A stretch of 64,000 nucleotides of DNA from assembly GCA_949825045.1 (NCBI GenBank), contig OX463832.1, positions 18,284,552 to 18,348,551 of the forward strand. Direction: 5' to 3'. Position numbers and translations under genes: made by a program. The notes under the pieces are model-generated. The model worked only from the letters and a program-made list of their open reading frames with translations. It ran no database searches and was not told the DNA's origin. The DNA is from Argyresthia goedartella. Taxonomy: Eukaryota > Arthropoda > Insecta > Lepidoptera > Argyresthiidae. How positions within the stretch are numbered: position 1 is the stretch's first letter; the number at the start of each line of letters is the position of its first letter. Shown piece by piece: positions 40,157-51,243 of the stretch.

Positions 40157-42325
40157 CCGGATGTTGTATGACCTTTATGATCAAAAAACCTATAACTTTG
40201 ATCGAAAATTTCATGACTATGTTAAAAAATATTCCAAAACTTTCAAGTTGGTTTGTAGAACTGCAAAAACTTTACACATTAATAGAAAAATTCAAAATTC
40301 AAATAATAGAATGAAAACAGTTTGGCAAATAATAAACCGCGAAACTGGCAAAGTTATACTATAGTTAGATGATGTTGTTAAATCCAACGCTGATGTTGCT
40401 CGAGCTTTTGAAACATTCTTCACCAATGTACCCGTACTCACAACGGACCGTCTAAATTCATCTCCATTTGAAGCAGAGACTTTATTAAAAAATAACACTA
40501 GCGTCAGTAATGTATATTTAAAATTTCATCATGTATATCCCCAGGACATTGTCAAAACGTTTAAATTACTTAACTTAAAAAATACGGAAGACCTGTGGGG
40601 TATATCAGTCAAAGTCATTGGTTCAGTAATTCTAGTTATAGCCCCACACTTAGCTTATATATTCAATAAATGTGTTGACGATGGGGCTTTTCCAGACCTC
40701 ATGAAACACAGTAAACTTATACCGCTGTTCAAATCGGGAGATAAGGGCGATCCTTCAAATTTCAGACCAATATCTGTTCTTCCAACACTAAGTAAAATAT
40801 TTGAAAAGGTTATACTCAATCAAATGCTCTCACACTTCAACCGTACAAAACAACTCCACGCTAAACAATATGGTTTCACTAGGGGTAAATCGACTACGGA
40901 TGCAGGTATTACCCTTGTATCTCATATTTATTCTGCATGGGAGGCCGCACAGGATGCTATCGGAGTTTTTTGCGATCTGTCGAAGGCGTTTGATTGTGTT
41001 GATCATAATACGCTATTAATTAAATTAAATCATTACGGAGTTAGAAATAAAGCGTTGGATATACTAAGATCATACCTAAGCAATAGAATTCAAAATGCAG
41101 AAGTTAACGGCGTAAAATCTGATGGATCGGGTGTTAAAATTGGCGTTCCACAAGGTTCCATATTAGGCCCTTTCTTATTCCTGGTATATATTAATGATCT
41201 GCCTTTCATGGTGGAGAAATTAACTGACATAGTGTTGTTTGCTGATGATACTTCAATGGTCTTCAAAATTGAAAGACAAAAAGGAGATTTTGATGATGTT
41301 AATGGTGTATTGTCTTTAACCTTGAATTGGTTCACAGTTAATAATTTATTGTTAAACGCTGGTAAAACCAAGTGTATCAAATTCTCACTTCCAAATGTCA
41401 GGCAAGTTGAGACCAGTTTGGTGTTAGACAACAGCACGTTAGAATTGGTAAATGATACGAAGTTTCTTGGAATAACCATTGATAGCAAATTGCAGTGGGG
41501 ACCCCACATAGATAAATTGGCTGGTAAATTAAGTTCTGCGGCTTACGCTGTCAGGAACATCAGACAAAGCACGGATGTGGCTACATCTAGACTAGTATAT
41601 TTTAGTTACTTTCATAGTGTGATGTCCTTTGGTATCTTGTTGTGGGGGAAAGCAGCGGATATTCAAACTATTTTTATTTAACAGAAAAGAGCTATTCGAG
41701 CAATTTATAATTTAAAACGAACAGACTCCTTAAGAGAGCTTTTTAAAGAAATTGACATACTAACAGTAGCTAGTCAATTTATTTTCGAAAATATAATGTA
41801 TGTACGCAAGAACCTTACAACATTTTCCAAACTTAGCGACAGCTGTAATGTTAACCTAAGAAATAATCACAGACTATGTTTTAGACTCGCGAAGGTTAGC
41901 AATTCTTTCAAGGGTCAGTGCATTCTCTACTACAATAAGATACCTCTGGAGATTTTGAAATTGCCATTTGAGCAATTTAAAATCCATGTTAAAGCGACTT
42001 TGTCGAAAAAGGGATATAACAATGTACAAGATTTCTTAAATGATGGTTCTGTATGGGGTTAATCTGGCTCAACACAGACCTTGCTGTTAATAATTTTGTA
42101 ATCATTTATTCCTGCTTATTAATTATGATAATGACTAAATATTATATTTTGTATTAGTTAAGCATAAGCAATTTTTAAAAAGAGATCTAAAAATCAATCT
42201 GTGGGAGTTTCTACGCCCTTCTTCTCCCACAGTGGTCCAATGTAGAGAAGTGGCAAAAAATGACGATTGCTAAGTATATGTAAATATCTACAGTAATAAA
42301 GACATTTTGAATTTGGAATTTAGAG
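40157..42325 (+). mobile_element. CR1/L2-like LINE, longest copy of its family here
   Basis: 5'-truncated in the linker before RT. The RT is nearly complete: NFRPISVLPTLSKIFEKVIL, QYGFTRGKSTTDAG, FCDLSKAFDCVD, IGVPQGSILGPFLFLVYIND, VLFADDTSMVF, KFLGITIDSKLQWGPHIDKL. A stop at about 40362 and a stop at 41679 split the frame; the C-terminus resumes at 41796. The 3' end has AATAAAGACATTTTGAATTTGG. It truncates the BEL/Pao gag at 40156. Confidence 0.85.
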
Positions 42326-42504
42326 AGCGATTACAGAGATCCTATGGCCACCTTCCGGCTCCATCATCAGATCAGCCCCAGGTCATAAAGTTTGTAAAAT
42401 TTCAGCTCAATCGGAAATCGGGAAGTGGCTCAAATTCAACTCGACAGATTTGACGCGAACATACATAAAACATACTACATACATTGCAAGTTAAATAGAA
42501 GCAT
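42326..42504. repeat. dispersed repeat fragment
   Basis: It contains TTTCAGCTCAATCGGAAATC followed by GGGAAGTGG and AGATTTGACGC. This looks like a high-copy moth repeat, from memory and unchecked. No ORF. Confidence 0.35.
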
Positions 42505-42879
42505 TTAAGAAATATCAGACAAACTATTGACAATTAATCCATGGTGACAGTGTTCTTTGATTAGCTGTTTAAAACTTTCCAAATTACTTTCCCCAACTAG
42601 GATAAAAAAACACACGGATCCTTCTATGTGAAAATCCGACTCGTCCTTGGTCGATATTTTGATCAGGTTAGTAAGTACAAAGGTATATGATCTCCGAAAG
42701 GACTCGGCAAGATCTGAAATAAAGTTATTCTCCCCTACGGGATAAAAAACGGTCGCGTTTTTATTTGCAACATACATCCCATACAACTGGTTTAATTCCA
42801 GCTTCGTTTGGTTTAGAAACAATAAGTATGTCACCGTGAAACGACCTTTATCATGTGGAGTATGAAACGCTCCGGGCAC
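42505..42879 (-). CDS. unrecognised 124-codon ORF (possible exon)
   Basis: An open frame without an ATG start (opens with GTG). Sequence includes FTVTYLLFLNQTKLELNQLY, FYPVGENNFISDLAESFRRS and CFFILVGESNLESFKQLIKE. Composition is protein-like with balanced hydrophobic and charged residues. It could be an exon or transposon remnant; no family recognised. Confidence 0.3.
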   Translation of the reverse strand: MPGAFHTPHDKGRFTVTYLLFLNQTKLELNQLYGMYVANKNATVFYPVGENNFISDLAESFRRSYTFVLTNLIKISTKDESDFHIEGSVCFFILVGESNLESFKQLIKEHCHHGLIVNSLSDIS

Positions 42880-43158
42880 GGATACGTGCCCCTGTCAGTG
42901 TGATTTGGTCTCTTTCAATGCAACTTTGCAAGTTAAATTTTCCGAGGTTTCTTTTGTTATTTTGAATTGTGTATTGATTTAAATTGTTTACAATTTAATG
43001 TAGTTTATTTTGTGCTAATCATCTTTCTGTTTATAGTAGTTTATGTGACTGACACATAATGGAGGGCTTTAAAACTAGAGAGTTTCATAATTATATCACT
43101 CGAGAGTTTTAATGCCTAATTATGTACTGTTACATACATTAGTTTATCTACAGACATA

Positions 43159-43290
43159 TCATAAGCTCTCCTTGATGTGTTCTGGAACCGCATGTTTAAC
43201 CGGCATTGTGGCATTGAGTTGTTTAGCTTGTTCTGCAGTATCAACTTCAAAGACAAAGTAGTGGCGGCACGCAGGCGGGCGTCGGCGTTC
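43159..43290 (-). pseudogene. unrecognised C-terminal coding fragment
   Basis: The minus-strand frame reads HYFVFEVDTAEQAKQLNATM then PVKHAVPEHIKESL and stops at 43159-43161. It looks like the end of a real protein, but no family is recognised and no start or splice site is clear. Confidence 0.3.
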
Positions 43291-43346
43291 GAAATTTGAA
43301 TGTCATAATATGTAGAAAATTTACACATTATGGTCATAATGTTCAA

Positions 43347-44235
43347 TAATCAGATAAGAAATGAGTTTTTAAAAAATAGTTTAACATTATGCTGATCGTA
43401 ACGTGCGGTTTTTGGACGCAGTAAAGAGGGTTTATGATACGTGTGTAGATAAATTTATAATATAATAGTGTAACGGTTGGAACTTGCAATTTGATAGCCA
43501 ATTTCTAGAAAGATTACTTTTATTTTTCTACCACTGCACGGTAAGATTTTTTTTATTTGATTAAGTAGTCTGATAGGGTCTGAAATTTTAGGAAAATCAA
43601 AAATTGTATTGTTTACATTCGTAGAAAATAAATAATTACTGCATGTGAAATATGTGAATATACTTTTTTTTTTCGTTACGTGGTTTACTTCTATCTAACA
43701 CATGATATACATTTAGAAATGTATATGACTATAACGCCTAATTAATGTATTTTATAATACTTGTTATAAAAATTAAATGCCTTGCATAGATTTTTTGTAA
43801 TAACTGTAACAATTCCAACCCATATGTAGCGTGATATTTGCGGTTGGTAATTTTTACACGTAGCGATCGCTTTGGGACCGGCGCGGCACTGAGCCGCGCG
43901 GATCGCTCAAGTGGTTAAATAAATATCTTAAGACTGATTTTAATTCCTTTTATTTTTCCAAATTTCGCTTGTATTCCGTTCCTTTTACATTGTACACGTT
44001 TCCTAACCTGTACGCAAAAAAAACTTGAAGTTGGCAAAAGTACGAGACGTACATTGCCATTTATATGTCTTGTCTATGTGAATGTCGTAACCAAAAAAAA
44101 AAACACTTTAGAATAGCAGAAATGAGCCGAATGAAATAATTTACTATTTACTTTTTATTTCTCTTTTCTCATTGCTCAGTCTGCAGCGTGTTTTAAGCTA
44201 ATGTTTTTTTTATATTAGCCCGGCGTAGATATTTC
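43347..44235. other. AT-rich spacer, no element identified
   Basis: It contains several T or A homopolymers and a short GC-rich patch near 43860-43905 (GACCGGCGCGGCACTGAGC). No ORF or repeat structure recognised. Confidence 0.45.
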
Positions 44236-44496
44236 TAGGGTTACGCAAAAAATTCAATGTATCGATACCTACTCGATACTGGCATCGTGTCAGAAAGCAT
44301 CGATACCGCTAAATGTATCGCACCAAAAGTATCGATACTACTCAGTATCGAGTACTTTTTGATTACATTTTAAATCGCAAAAGAAAACACTGAAAGATGA
44401 CTGAAACTTACTCATTTATTATTATAAAAAGATACACATTGTAATTTCACCCTGAAGATGTTAAAAATATTTGAATTTATAATTTTCATCATTATT

Positions 44497-44945
44497 TTAA
44501 ATTCCCCAATCTTCTTCGCTGCAGTCAGACATAAAAAGTAATTTGTCTACACGTGATCCAGTAAGCTGGTCCCGCGCCGCTATCACCGTCGCCCCAGCCT
44601 TAGAAAAAAGCCATTCAGAGGGCACTGAAGTAGCCGGTGTTAACAAATACTGACTTGCCAAAGAATATAATTTTGGAAAGACTGCTTTCATTTCACCCAA
44701 TGTTTATACGGGTCAGATTTTAAAGCAGACACTGGGCTTGCGAGGTATAATGACGTTTCATCTGTACCTGCGTCTCCTCTTTCATTGAGCCTGTTTTATC
44801 TTCTTTTTGACAGCTTTTTGCGTGGTCTCCAAAAGTCATATTCATTTTCTGATTCAGAACCTGATTGAACCGTTGGTGGCGATGAAGGCGGATCATCGGC
44901 GTTCACCGATCTTCTTATAAAGGATTTTGCTCGAGCACATGCATT
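44497..44945 (-). pseudogene. hAT transposase C-terminal dimerisation domain
   Basis: The frame encodes FPKLYSLASQYLLTPATSVP, then SEWLFSKAGATVIAARDQLT and RVDKLLFMSDC, the conserved hATC block (ATSVPSER.FS.AG...R..L). Upstream are ADDPPSSPPTVQSGSESENE and, beyond the SINE at about 45195-45235, LDPRFKNIHFTDA. The catalytic core is deleted. Confidence 0.85.
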
Positions 44946-44946
44946 T

Positions 44947-45187
44947 GAGTCGGCAGTGTCCCTGCCTACGAAGCCAAGGGTCCCGGGTTCGAGTCCCGGT
45001 GGGGGCAAATATTTGTTTGATGAGAACGGATGCTTGTACCCTAGTCATGGTTGTTTATCTATCTAAGTTTCATATTTATCTACATAAATATGTGTATCGT
45101 TGTCTAGTACCCCAGATACAAGGAACTCTAGTTTGGGACTAGATCAAGTGTGTAAATAGTATCCAAGGTATTATTATTATTATTATT
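44947..45187 (+). mobile_element. tRNA-derived SINE inserted in the hAT remnant
   Basis: The head starts within box A (GAGTCGGCAGTG), and box B GGTTCGAGTCC is intact. The body matches 26137-26399 and ends in (TTA)n. TGCAT at both sides may be the target duplication. The 5' end lacks about 13 bp compared with the full copy. Confidence 0.85.
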
Positions 45188-45539
45188 TGCATCGGTGAAA
45201 TGTATGTTTTTAAATCGGGGATCCAAGACGGTGGATCAAAATATTATTTTTTTCCTGAAAAGAGGCTACTTTGCGTCAAATGACACTAGTGAGAGATAAA
45301 AGTATAGAGTAGGCGAAAAAGTATCGATACTCAGTAAAGCATCGGAACCTAAGTATCGAGTACAAAAAGTACTAGGTCGAAGTCAATGTATCGATACTAC
45401 TCAGGTATCGATACTTTTTGCGATCCCTAGATATTGCTGACGCAGAAGTCACAGAATCGATTAGTGTACGTTTGTTGCGTCTGTCTGTTCAAGTCAGCGT
45501 TTAAATCGTTCGCCGAGAAGTATGCGTCGTGCTTGCAAG

Positions 45540-45743
45540 ATGGATGCGTCGGGAGATCTTCAGTATCACCGCCCAATAAAAGAAGAGGTCAAAGAGGAAG
45601 TTGTGGATCGTGGATTTGTGGAAGTGGACTCCCACGATGTGCATCAACTGTGCACGGCTTGTCTATGTACGACACGCACTACACACATGCTCGATGACGA
45701 CACACTGAAGCAGTACTACATGAACATCCTCGCTGAGACGCAG
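45540..45743 (+). CDS. ZAD zinc-finger gene B, exon 1
   Basis: The ATG at 45540 (context CAAGATGG) starts a 68-codon exon: MDASGDLQYHRPIKEEVKEE, then FVEVDSHDVHQLCTACLCTT and LDDDTLKQYYMNILAETQ, with donor GTGAAT. It is the paralogue of 35198-35398 (same split point, same LCTACLC), in the opposite direction. Phase 0 matches exon 2 at 51100. No C2H2 array or exon 3 is found downstream in the window, so the gene continues beyond it or is truncated. Confidence 0.75.
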
Positions 45744-45789
45744 GTGAATATAATAATTTACCGAGCAAGCTAAGCCCAAGCTGTGAGTG

Positions 45790-45905
45790 GTGACAGGTCA
45801 CTGCAAATTAAATAGACACCTCTCATTATTAAAGCTTGTACCAGACACATCATGCCCTCACTGTGGCTTGGACGAAAGTAGCCAGCACTTCTTGGGAGAA
45901 TGAGT
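45790..45905 (+). pseudogene. LINE ORF2 C-terminal fragment
   Basis: The frame encodes VTGHCKLNRHLSLLKLVPDT and CPHCGLDESSQHFLGE. This is the TGH..LN.H segment and CxxC...H motif at the end of RNase-H-bearing LINE proteins. It lies in intron 1 of gene B. Confidence 0.65.
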
Positions 45906-46637
45906 AATGTATTCAAACATAAGATGATGACTCACTAGGGATGGATAGCAATAAAATAGATGGCTTGTCAAACTTAGCATTCATCTTGAGTTTTCTATAG
46001 TTAAGTTATTTGAAGTTTAGCAACATCCTAGAATTCATTAAGCGATAAAGAAGATTTGGGGATGAACATCTGTCGAACCATCTGTAACCAGAGCCCAAAT
46101 ACTGAGCATTTTGTGAAATAGTCAAAATGCAGGACCAACCACCCCCCTGTGGTTCAGCGGGCGTGCCATATCATCAAGCCAAAATGCTTTTGTAAGTCCC
46201 AGGTTCTTTCATAAGTTAGTATGTGGTATTGAAAGGAAATGCAGTTGGTTATGTTCTTGGCATTAAATATATTGGTTATGTGTATGCCCGAAGACCAGGG
46301 TATTTAACCGCTGTTCAATGTATCATCCTGGAGCCAGAAATAAAAAAATGAGGCAGTTATGCTCTAGTCAGTGAAACATCCCGGAGCCGGATATATAAAA
46401 AAAAACTCTATTTCGCACTAATTGCTTTTGATCCCTTTCTATCAAATGTCAAAATGCACATGAAGGAACAGGATAGCTAATGAATGAATAATTTTGATGC
46501 GCACCCACCGCTGACAAATGGCAATCGGCACTCCCAAAAACCCTGTCAGTGAATTTTTCCGGATCAAGTGGCACAATGGGGGTAAAAAAAAAATATTGGC
46601 GCCCACTGCAGAGAAATTAAGCAATAAATAAATAAAT
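45906..46637. other. intron sequence of gene B, no clear element
   Basis: AT-rich with an A9 run at about 46579-46590 and an (AATA)n run at 46622-46640 that leads into the SINE tail. Nothing coding. Confidence 0.45.
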
Positions 46638-46877
46638 AATACCTTAGACACTATTTACACACATTGATCTAGCCCCAAACTAGGATTCCCTGTATCTTGG
46701 GTACTAGACAATGATACAAATATTATATAGATAAATATTATACTCAGATAGATATGCAACCATGACTAGGGTACAAACATCCATACTCATCAAACAAATA
46801 TTTTCCCCCACCGGGAGTCGAGCCCGGGACCCTTGGCTTTGTAGGCAGGGTCGCTGCTGACTCGGCCATTCGGGTTG
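46638..46877 (-). mobile_element. tRNA-derived SINE, near full length
   Basis: Reverse orientation: tail side at 46638, body, box B (complement of GGGAGTCGAGCCC) and box A (complement near CTCGGCCATT). It matches the full copy at 26137. Confidence 0.85.
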
Positions 46878-46879
46878 TC

Positions 46880-47290
46880 AATGTGTGGTGCCCACTCTTA
46901 CTTATGGTGCTGAAGTGTGACACTCACACAGGAGACAGTGCACTAAGTTTTAGTAGCACAGAGAGCCATGGAGCCTGCCATGTTAGGTATAAGGCTGTCT
47001 GACCGAATCTGGAATACCAAAATCAGATATCGAACCACAGTGGTAGTGAGCAGTACACGTGGTAAGGCGAGAAGACGGTAGATGGACCAGATCGGTAACC
47101 GAATGGTGCCCAAGAGGAGGCCAAAGATCAGTTGGCAGACCACCTGCCAGACAGTCCGATGACATAGTGAGGATAGCAGGAAAGCAGGGTTGCACGGGAC
47201 TGGGTCGAGTGGTGTGTATATGAGGAGCCCTATACACAACAGTTGATTCCCTGAGAGGCTGATGACGATGATGATGATGACAATATTTTT
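46880..47290 (+). pseudogene. RTE-like LINE 3' end with (ATG)n tail
   Basis: The plus-strand frames give VPTLTYGAEV, AMLGIRLSDRIWNTKIRYRT and RRWTRSVTEWCPR, then QRSVGRPPARQSDDIVRIAG and DSLRG stop. The sequence ends in a GATGATGATG tract, as RTE elements do. Several stops interrupt it. Confidence 0.7.
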
Positions 47291-47339
47291 TAACTAAATA
47301 AGTATTGACTACCAAATATGTTAAATATGTTTACCAAAT

Positions 47340-50300
47340 TTAGTGCCAACCACATGTAAAAACTCAAAAAACTCAAAACTCAAAACGTTTATTCTGTAAA
47401 TAGGCCACAAGGGCACTTTCACATGTCATTTCATTTCATTTTTTACAGAACATTTGGTATTATTATCATATTATCAGAAAAAAAAAAAAAAAAAGTACTT
47501 AATTATTGTTTCTGAGAGATGTAAAGAGTCTCATGTCATAATAAAATAATTAAAATAACAGAGATGTATAGTCTCTTTAGTCAATAATACAATGATAATA
47601 GGAGATGTAAATGGTCCCCACAGTCAAGAGTTGTATAATTAAATTAATCTTTGGAGGTGTAAAAGGCCTCCAAGTGTCCAGTAAAAGAAACTCTGGCAGT
47701 GAGGATGCTCACAATTAATTAGAACAATTCAGTCCCAAGCATTTTTATCGTCTATGTACTCTTTAATACTGTAGTAAGCTTTAGAAATAAGCCTTTGCTT
47801 GATGTATTTCTTGAACTTATTAATTGATAGATCTGTCAAAGTGCTTGGGAGTTTATTGTAAAATCTTACACAATTACCCTTGAACGAGTATTTTATTTTA
47901 TGGAGCCGAGTAGTGGGCACTGCAAGTTTGTCCTTGTTTCTAGTATTAAAGTTATGTATATCACAGTTTCTTCGAAAGTTAACAATGTTCTTATGGACAT
48001 ACATAATATTCTCGTAAATATATTGACTATGGACTGTCAATATATTTACTTCTTTAAACTTATTTCTAAGAGAATCTCTATTATTCATTTTATAAATTTT
48101 ATAAATCGCACGAACAGCCCGCTTCTGCAGCACAAAAATAGTATTTATGTCAGCAGCACTGCCCCAGAGCAGAATACCGTAGGACATAATACTATGAAAA
48201 TAACTAAAATAAACTAATCTGGCTGTTTTTAAATTTGTCAAGTGACGGATTTTCCTGCATGCAAAAGCTGCAGAGCTCAGTCTGTTCGATAGCTTATCAA
48301 TATGTGGACCCCATTGGAGTTTGGAATCCAACGTTATACCTAGAAACACTGTGCTGGTTACCAATTCCAATTCCTCATTTTTAATTGTTATACATGTCTG
48401 ATTATTTTTAACGTTAGTAGTAAGAAACTTAACACATTTAGTCTTTTTCTCATTTAATAGCAAATTATTAACATTAAACCAATTTACGACTCTTGATATG
48501 GTATTGTTCACGTGATCATCAGTAGCGTGTTGGTTTCGCTTTGTTTTAAAAATAAGTGAGGTGTCATCAGCAAACAGTACCATATCATGACAGTCCCTTC
48601 CTAGATAGGGTAAGTCGTTTCCTATTCCTCATCTATATAGATGAGGAATAGGAAGGGTCCCAATATTGAGCCCTGTGGCACGCCCAAAGAAACCAATGAT
48701 CCTGGTGATCGTTCTCCGTTTACGTCCACCCTTTGTATTCTTCCGTTCAGATAAGATTTTAACAAATTCAATGACGTGTCTCTAACTCCATAATGATGTA
48801 ATTTCCTGATCAATGTTTCATGACAAACGCAATCAAAAGCCTTAGATAAGTCACAAAAAATGCCTAGGGCATCTTGTGACTCTTCCCAGGCATCAAAAAT
48901 ACTTTCAATGAACTGAATTCCGGCATCTGTTGTTGAACGACCGCGAGTGAATCCAAACTGTTTGTTATGCATTAGCTTATTTGATTCAAAATGATGTAAT
49001 AGCTGTGATAAGATTAATTTCTCAAAAATTTTACTAAATGTTGGTAGTATTGATATAGGTCTGAAATTGGTGGGGTCTTGAGTACTACCTGCTTTGAAGA
49101 GGGGAATTATCTTACTTTGTTTCATTAAATCAGGAAATTCACCGCAGTCTATACAATTGTTGAAAATGACCGCTAGGTCAGGTGCAATTAATTCGATCAG
49201 GGATTTAACGACGTGAACAGAGAGTCCCCAAAGATCATTCGTTTTCTTAACATTTATCAATTTAAATGCCTTTACGACATCTGAACTTGTGACGTGCTTA
49301 AAATTCAAGTATGAAGCACACTCTGAGACATTATCTTTTAATATTGCAACAGCAGACAAAGGTGACGAATTTAAATACTTAGTCGTGGAAGCCGGTGCAT
49401 TAGTAAAAAACGATTCAAATTCAGTTGCAACTTCTAAGCTAGAACTCGTAAGCTGTCCATTGATTTTTAGTTCGTAATCGTGACTCGCTTTTTTACTACG
49501 ACCGGCCTCCTCATTAATTATTTTCCAAGTCGTTTTTATAACATCGGAACTATTCTTAATTTTACTACTCAGAAAATTACGTTTAGCTGTATGACAGTCT
49601 AATTTAAATTGTTTGGAGAACTGTTTGACTTGTTCTTTAAATTCGTCACTCATGTTGAACCGTCGTTCCTCATACAATGCATACAATGCTTGCCTGCGTT
49701 TATGCAACTCTGCAGTAGCCCACGTACTAAAGTCGTTTGAACCACTAACCACAACCGATTTTGAAGTGAATATCGCGCTGTACTGTTTCATAAAGGTTTC
49801 AAAGAATAAGTTATACATTATATTAGGAGACTGTTCAGCAGCCAAAAACGGTAGTTCCTGGGCTAAAGAGTATCTCATTCTTTCTAACCGGTCAGCAGTT
49901 ATTGGCACAAACGAAATTTTCTTTTTAATGACAGGTTCTCTAATAGAATCAAATTGAAATAATTGACCTAAATGATCTGAATCCAATTCACTGATAACAC
50001 TTTTACTGATTGGAATAACATCAGTAAAAATGTTGTCAATGCATGTAGCACTAGTAGCAGTCACTCTTGTTGGCTCCATAAATAAATGGCTAAGCCTAAA
50101 TGATGAGAAAAGATTTATTAATCTAACGCTGAAAGTAGTTCTTTCTAACAGATTAACATTAAAGTCACCACATATAATTAATCGTTTCGTACTGTGTGAT
50201 GAAATAGTTAGGACGGATTCCATTATTTTCTCGAACATTTCAAAGTCGCTCAAGGGTGGCCTATAGACACATATAACGATGAACTGTTCTAATTCCACAG

Positions 50301-50445
50301 CTGCAAGTTCTATAGTTCGTTCAACAGATAAGGAAACAATGTCCTTACGTTCCTTGAATTTCATTTGATTGTTTAGTATGATTAATGCCCCACCATGTAT
50401 TGAATTAAGTCTGGTGAACGAACTACCAACCTGGTGATCTTTAGT
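47340..50445 (-). mobile_element. CR1/L2-like LINE, long copy in intron 1 of gene B
   Basis: 5'-truncated in the endonuclease. The ORF at 48622-50364 covers the endonuclease end (IVICVYRPPLSDFEMF, ICGDFNVNLL, SELDSDHLGQLF) and RT to SLGVPQGSILGPFLFLIYID. After a break at the hairpin 48619-48654, the second ORF at 47729-48583 continues with MVLFADDTSLIF and FLGITLDSKLQWGPHIDKL to the C-terminus. The 3' end has AATAAACG and a TTTTGAG-type tail. Apart from the fold-back break it is almost intact, suggesting recent insertion. Confidence 0.85.
48619..48654. repeat. perfect 36-bp palindrome splitting a LINE reading frame
   Basis: TTCCTATTCCTCATCTAT is followed with no spacer by its reverse complement. 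The two LINE ORFs on either side are in register if 14 bases here are ignored. Confidence 0.95.
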
Positions 50446-51099
50446 GTAGTTTCACATATATATTTATATAGGTAAATATCTGTCTAAATGATAATGTTAG
50501 GTCTTTAGGTCCCAACTTAATAATACAAACTGGAGCTGAAGGGTAATGAGGCCACCCCATGTAGTTAAGTATAAAATAGGGTGGACATTTTGTGAATATT
50601 TAGTCAATTTGGGATGAAAATGTATTTTTTTGGTTGAAATTTTTACTCAATTTGGTAAACAATTAAACATAAGCCTTTGTTTTATAAGGATTCGACTTGT
50701 TCATATGATATACTTCAATGGATCAGGGGGTGAGAGGGTGCAAATAACGAAAAAAGAAATCAAATTTCCTGTGTCGCCTGCGATGTCTACAGCTGACAGA
50801 GCCACTAGTTATATTTAAGTTACAAGATGACCTCAAATTAACTTGAAAAATTCTGTACATAAAAATATCTTTTGGATGGCCTCACCCAACTGGAATGGCT
50901 TTCTGAATTCCGGTCCTGGACTCCGGTTTTGAAATCAGAAAGCCATTGCGGCCATTTGAGTCCAGGCTAAGACCTGAACGTCACACATGCCAGATGTTAT
51001 GATGGATCTCAGCACTAAATGAAAGTGTGAATACTTTAAGTGAATGCACTGATCTGTCTCTCTGTCAGTAGTTCATTAGAGGCATGTACTCTGTTGCAG
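50446..51099. other. end of intron 1 of gene B
   Basis: AT-rich. Contains an inverted pair ATGGCTTTCTGA / TCAGAAAGCCAT at about 50900-50950 that may be part of a MITE. No ORF recognised. Confidence 0.5.
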
Positions 51100-51243
51100 A
51101 TGGAGGGAGACTTGAAAGTATTACCACCTCCAAGACTCTGCTGGGAGTGTGTAATACAATTGAAGAGTTCGGTGCGCTTCAGAGAGCTAGTGCAAGACTC
51201 GTACCGACTGCTGCTGCCGATGCTACTCACTTGTGACAAAGAG
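51100..51243 (+). CDS. ZAD zinc-finger gene B, exon 2
   Basis: 144 nt, 48 codons; acceptor CTCTGTTGCAG, donor GTGCTA. Encodes MEGDLKVLPPPRLCWECVIQ and LKSSVRFRELVQDSYRLLLP. Same length, phase and CWEC motif as 34509-34652. The frame is open and joins exon 1 in phase across 5.36 kb. Confidence 0.8.

Larger units (their letters stand above)
44236..45429 (-). mobile_element. hAT DNA transposon remnant with 8-bp target duplication
   Basis: The ends are TAGGGTTACGCAAAAA and the inverse TTTTTGCGATCCCTA. They are flanked by GATATTTC and GATATTGC, an 8-bp duplication with one change, as expected for hAT. Subterminal repeats GTATCGATACT occur at both ends. Inside are pieces of hAT transposase on the minus strand. 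A SINE splits it at 44947. Confidence 0.75.

Noticed and set aside
43860..43905. GC-rich patch as an RNA gene or CpG promoter
   Set aside because: Too short and without a clear fold, box or adjacent exon.
45434..45697. 87-codon plus-strand ORF overlapping gene B exon 1
   Set aside because: It is in another frame; the in-frame paralogy with gene A exon 1 decides for 45540-45743.
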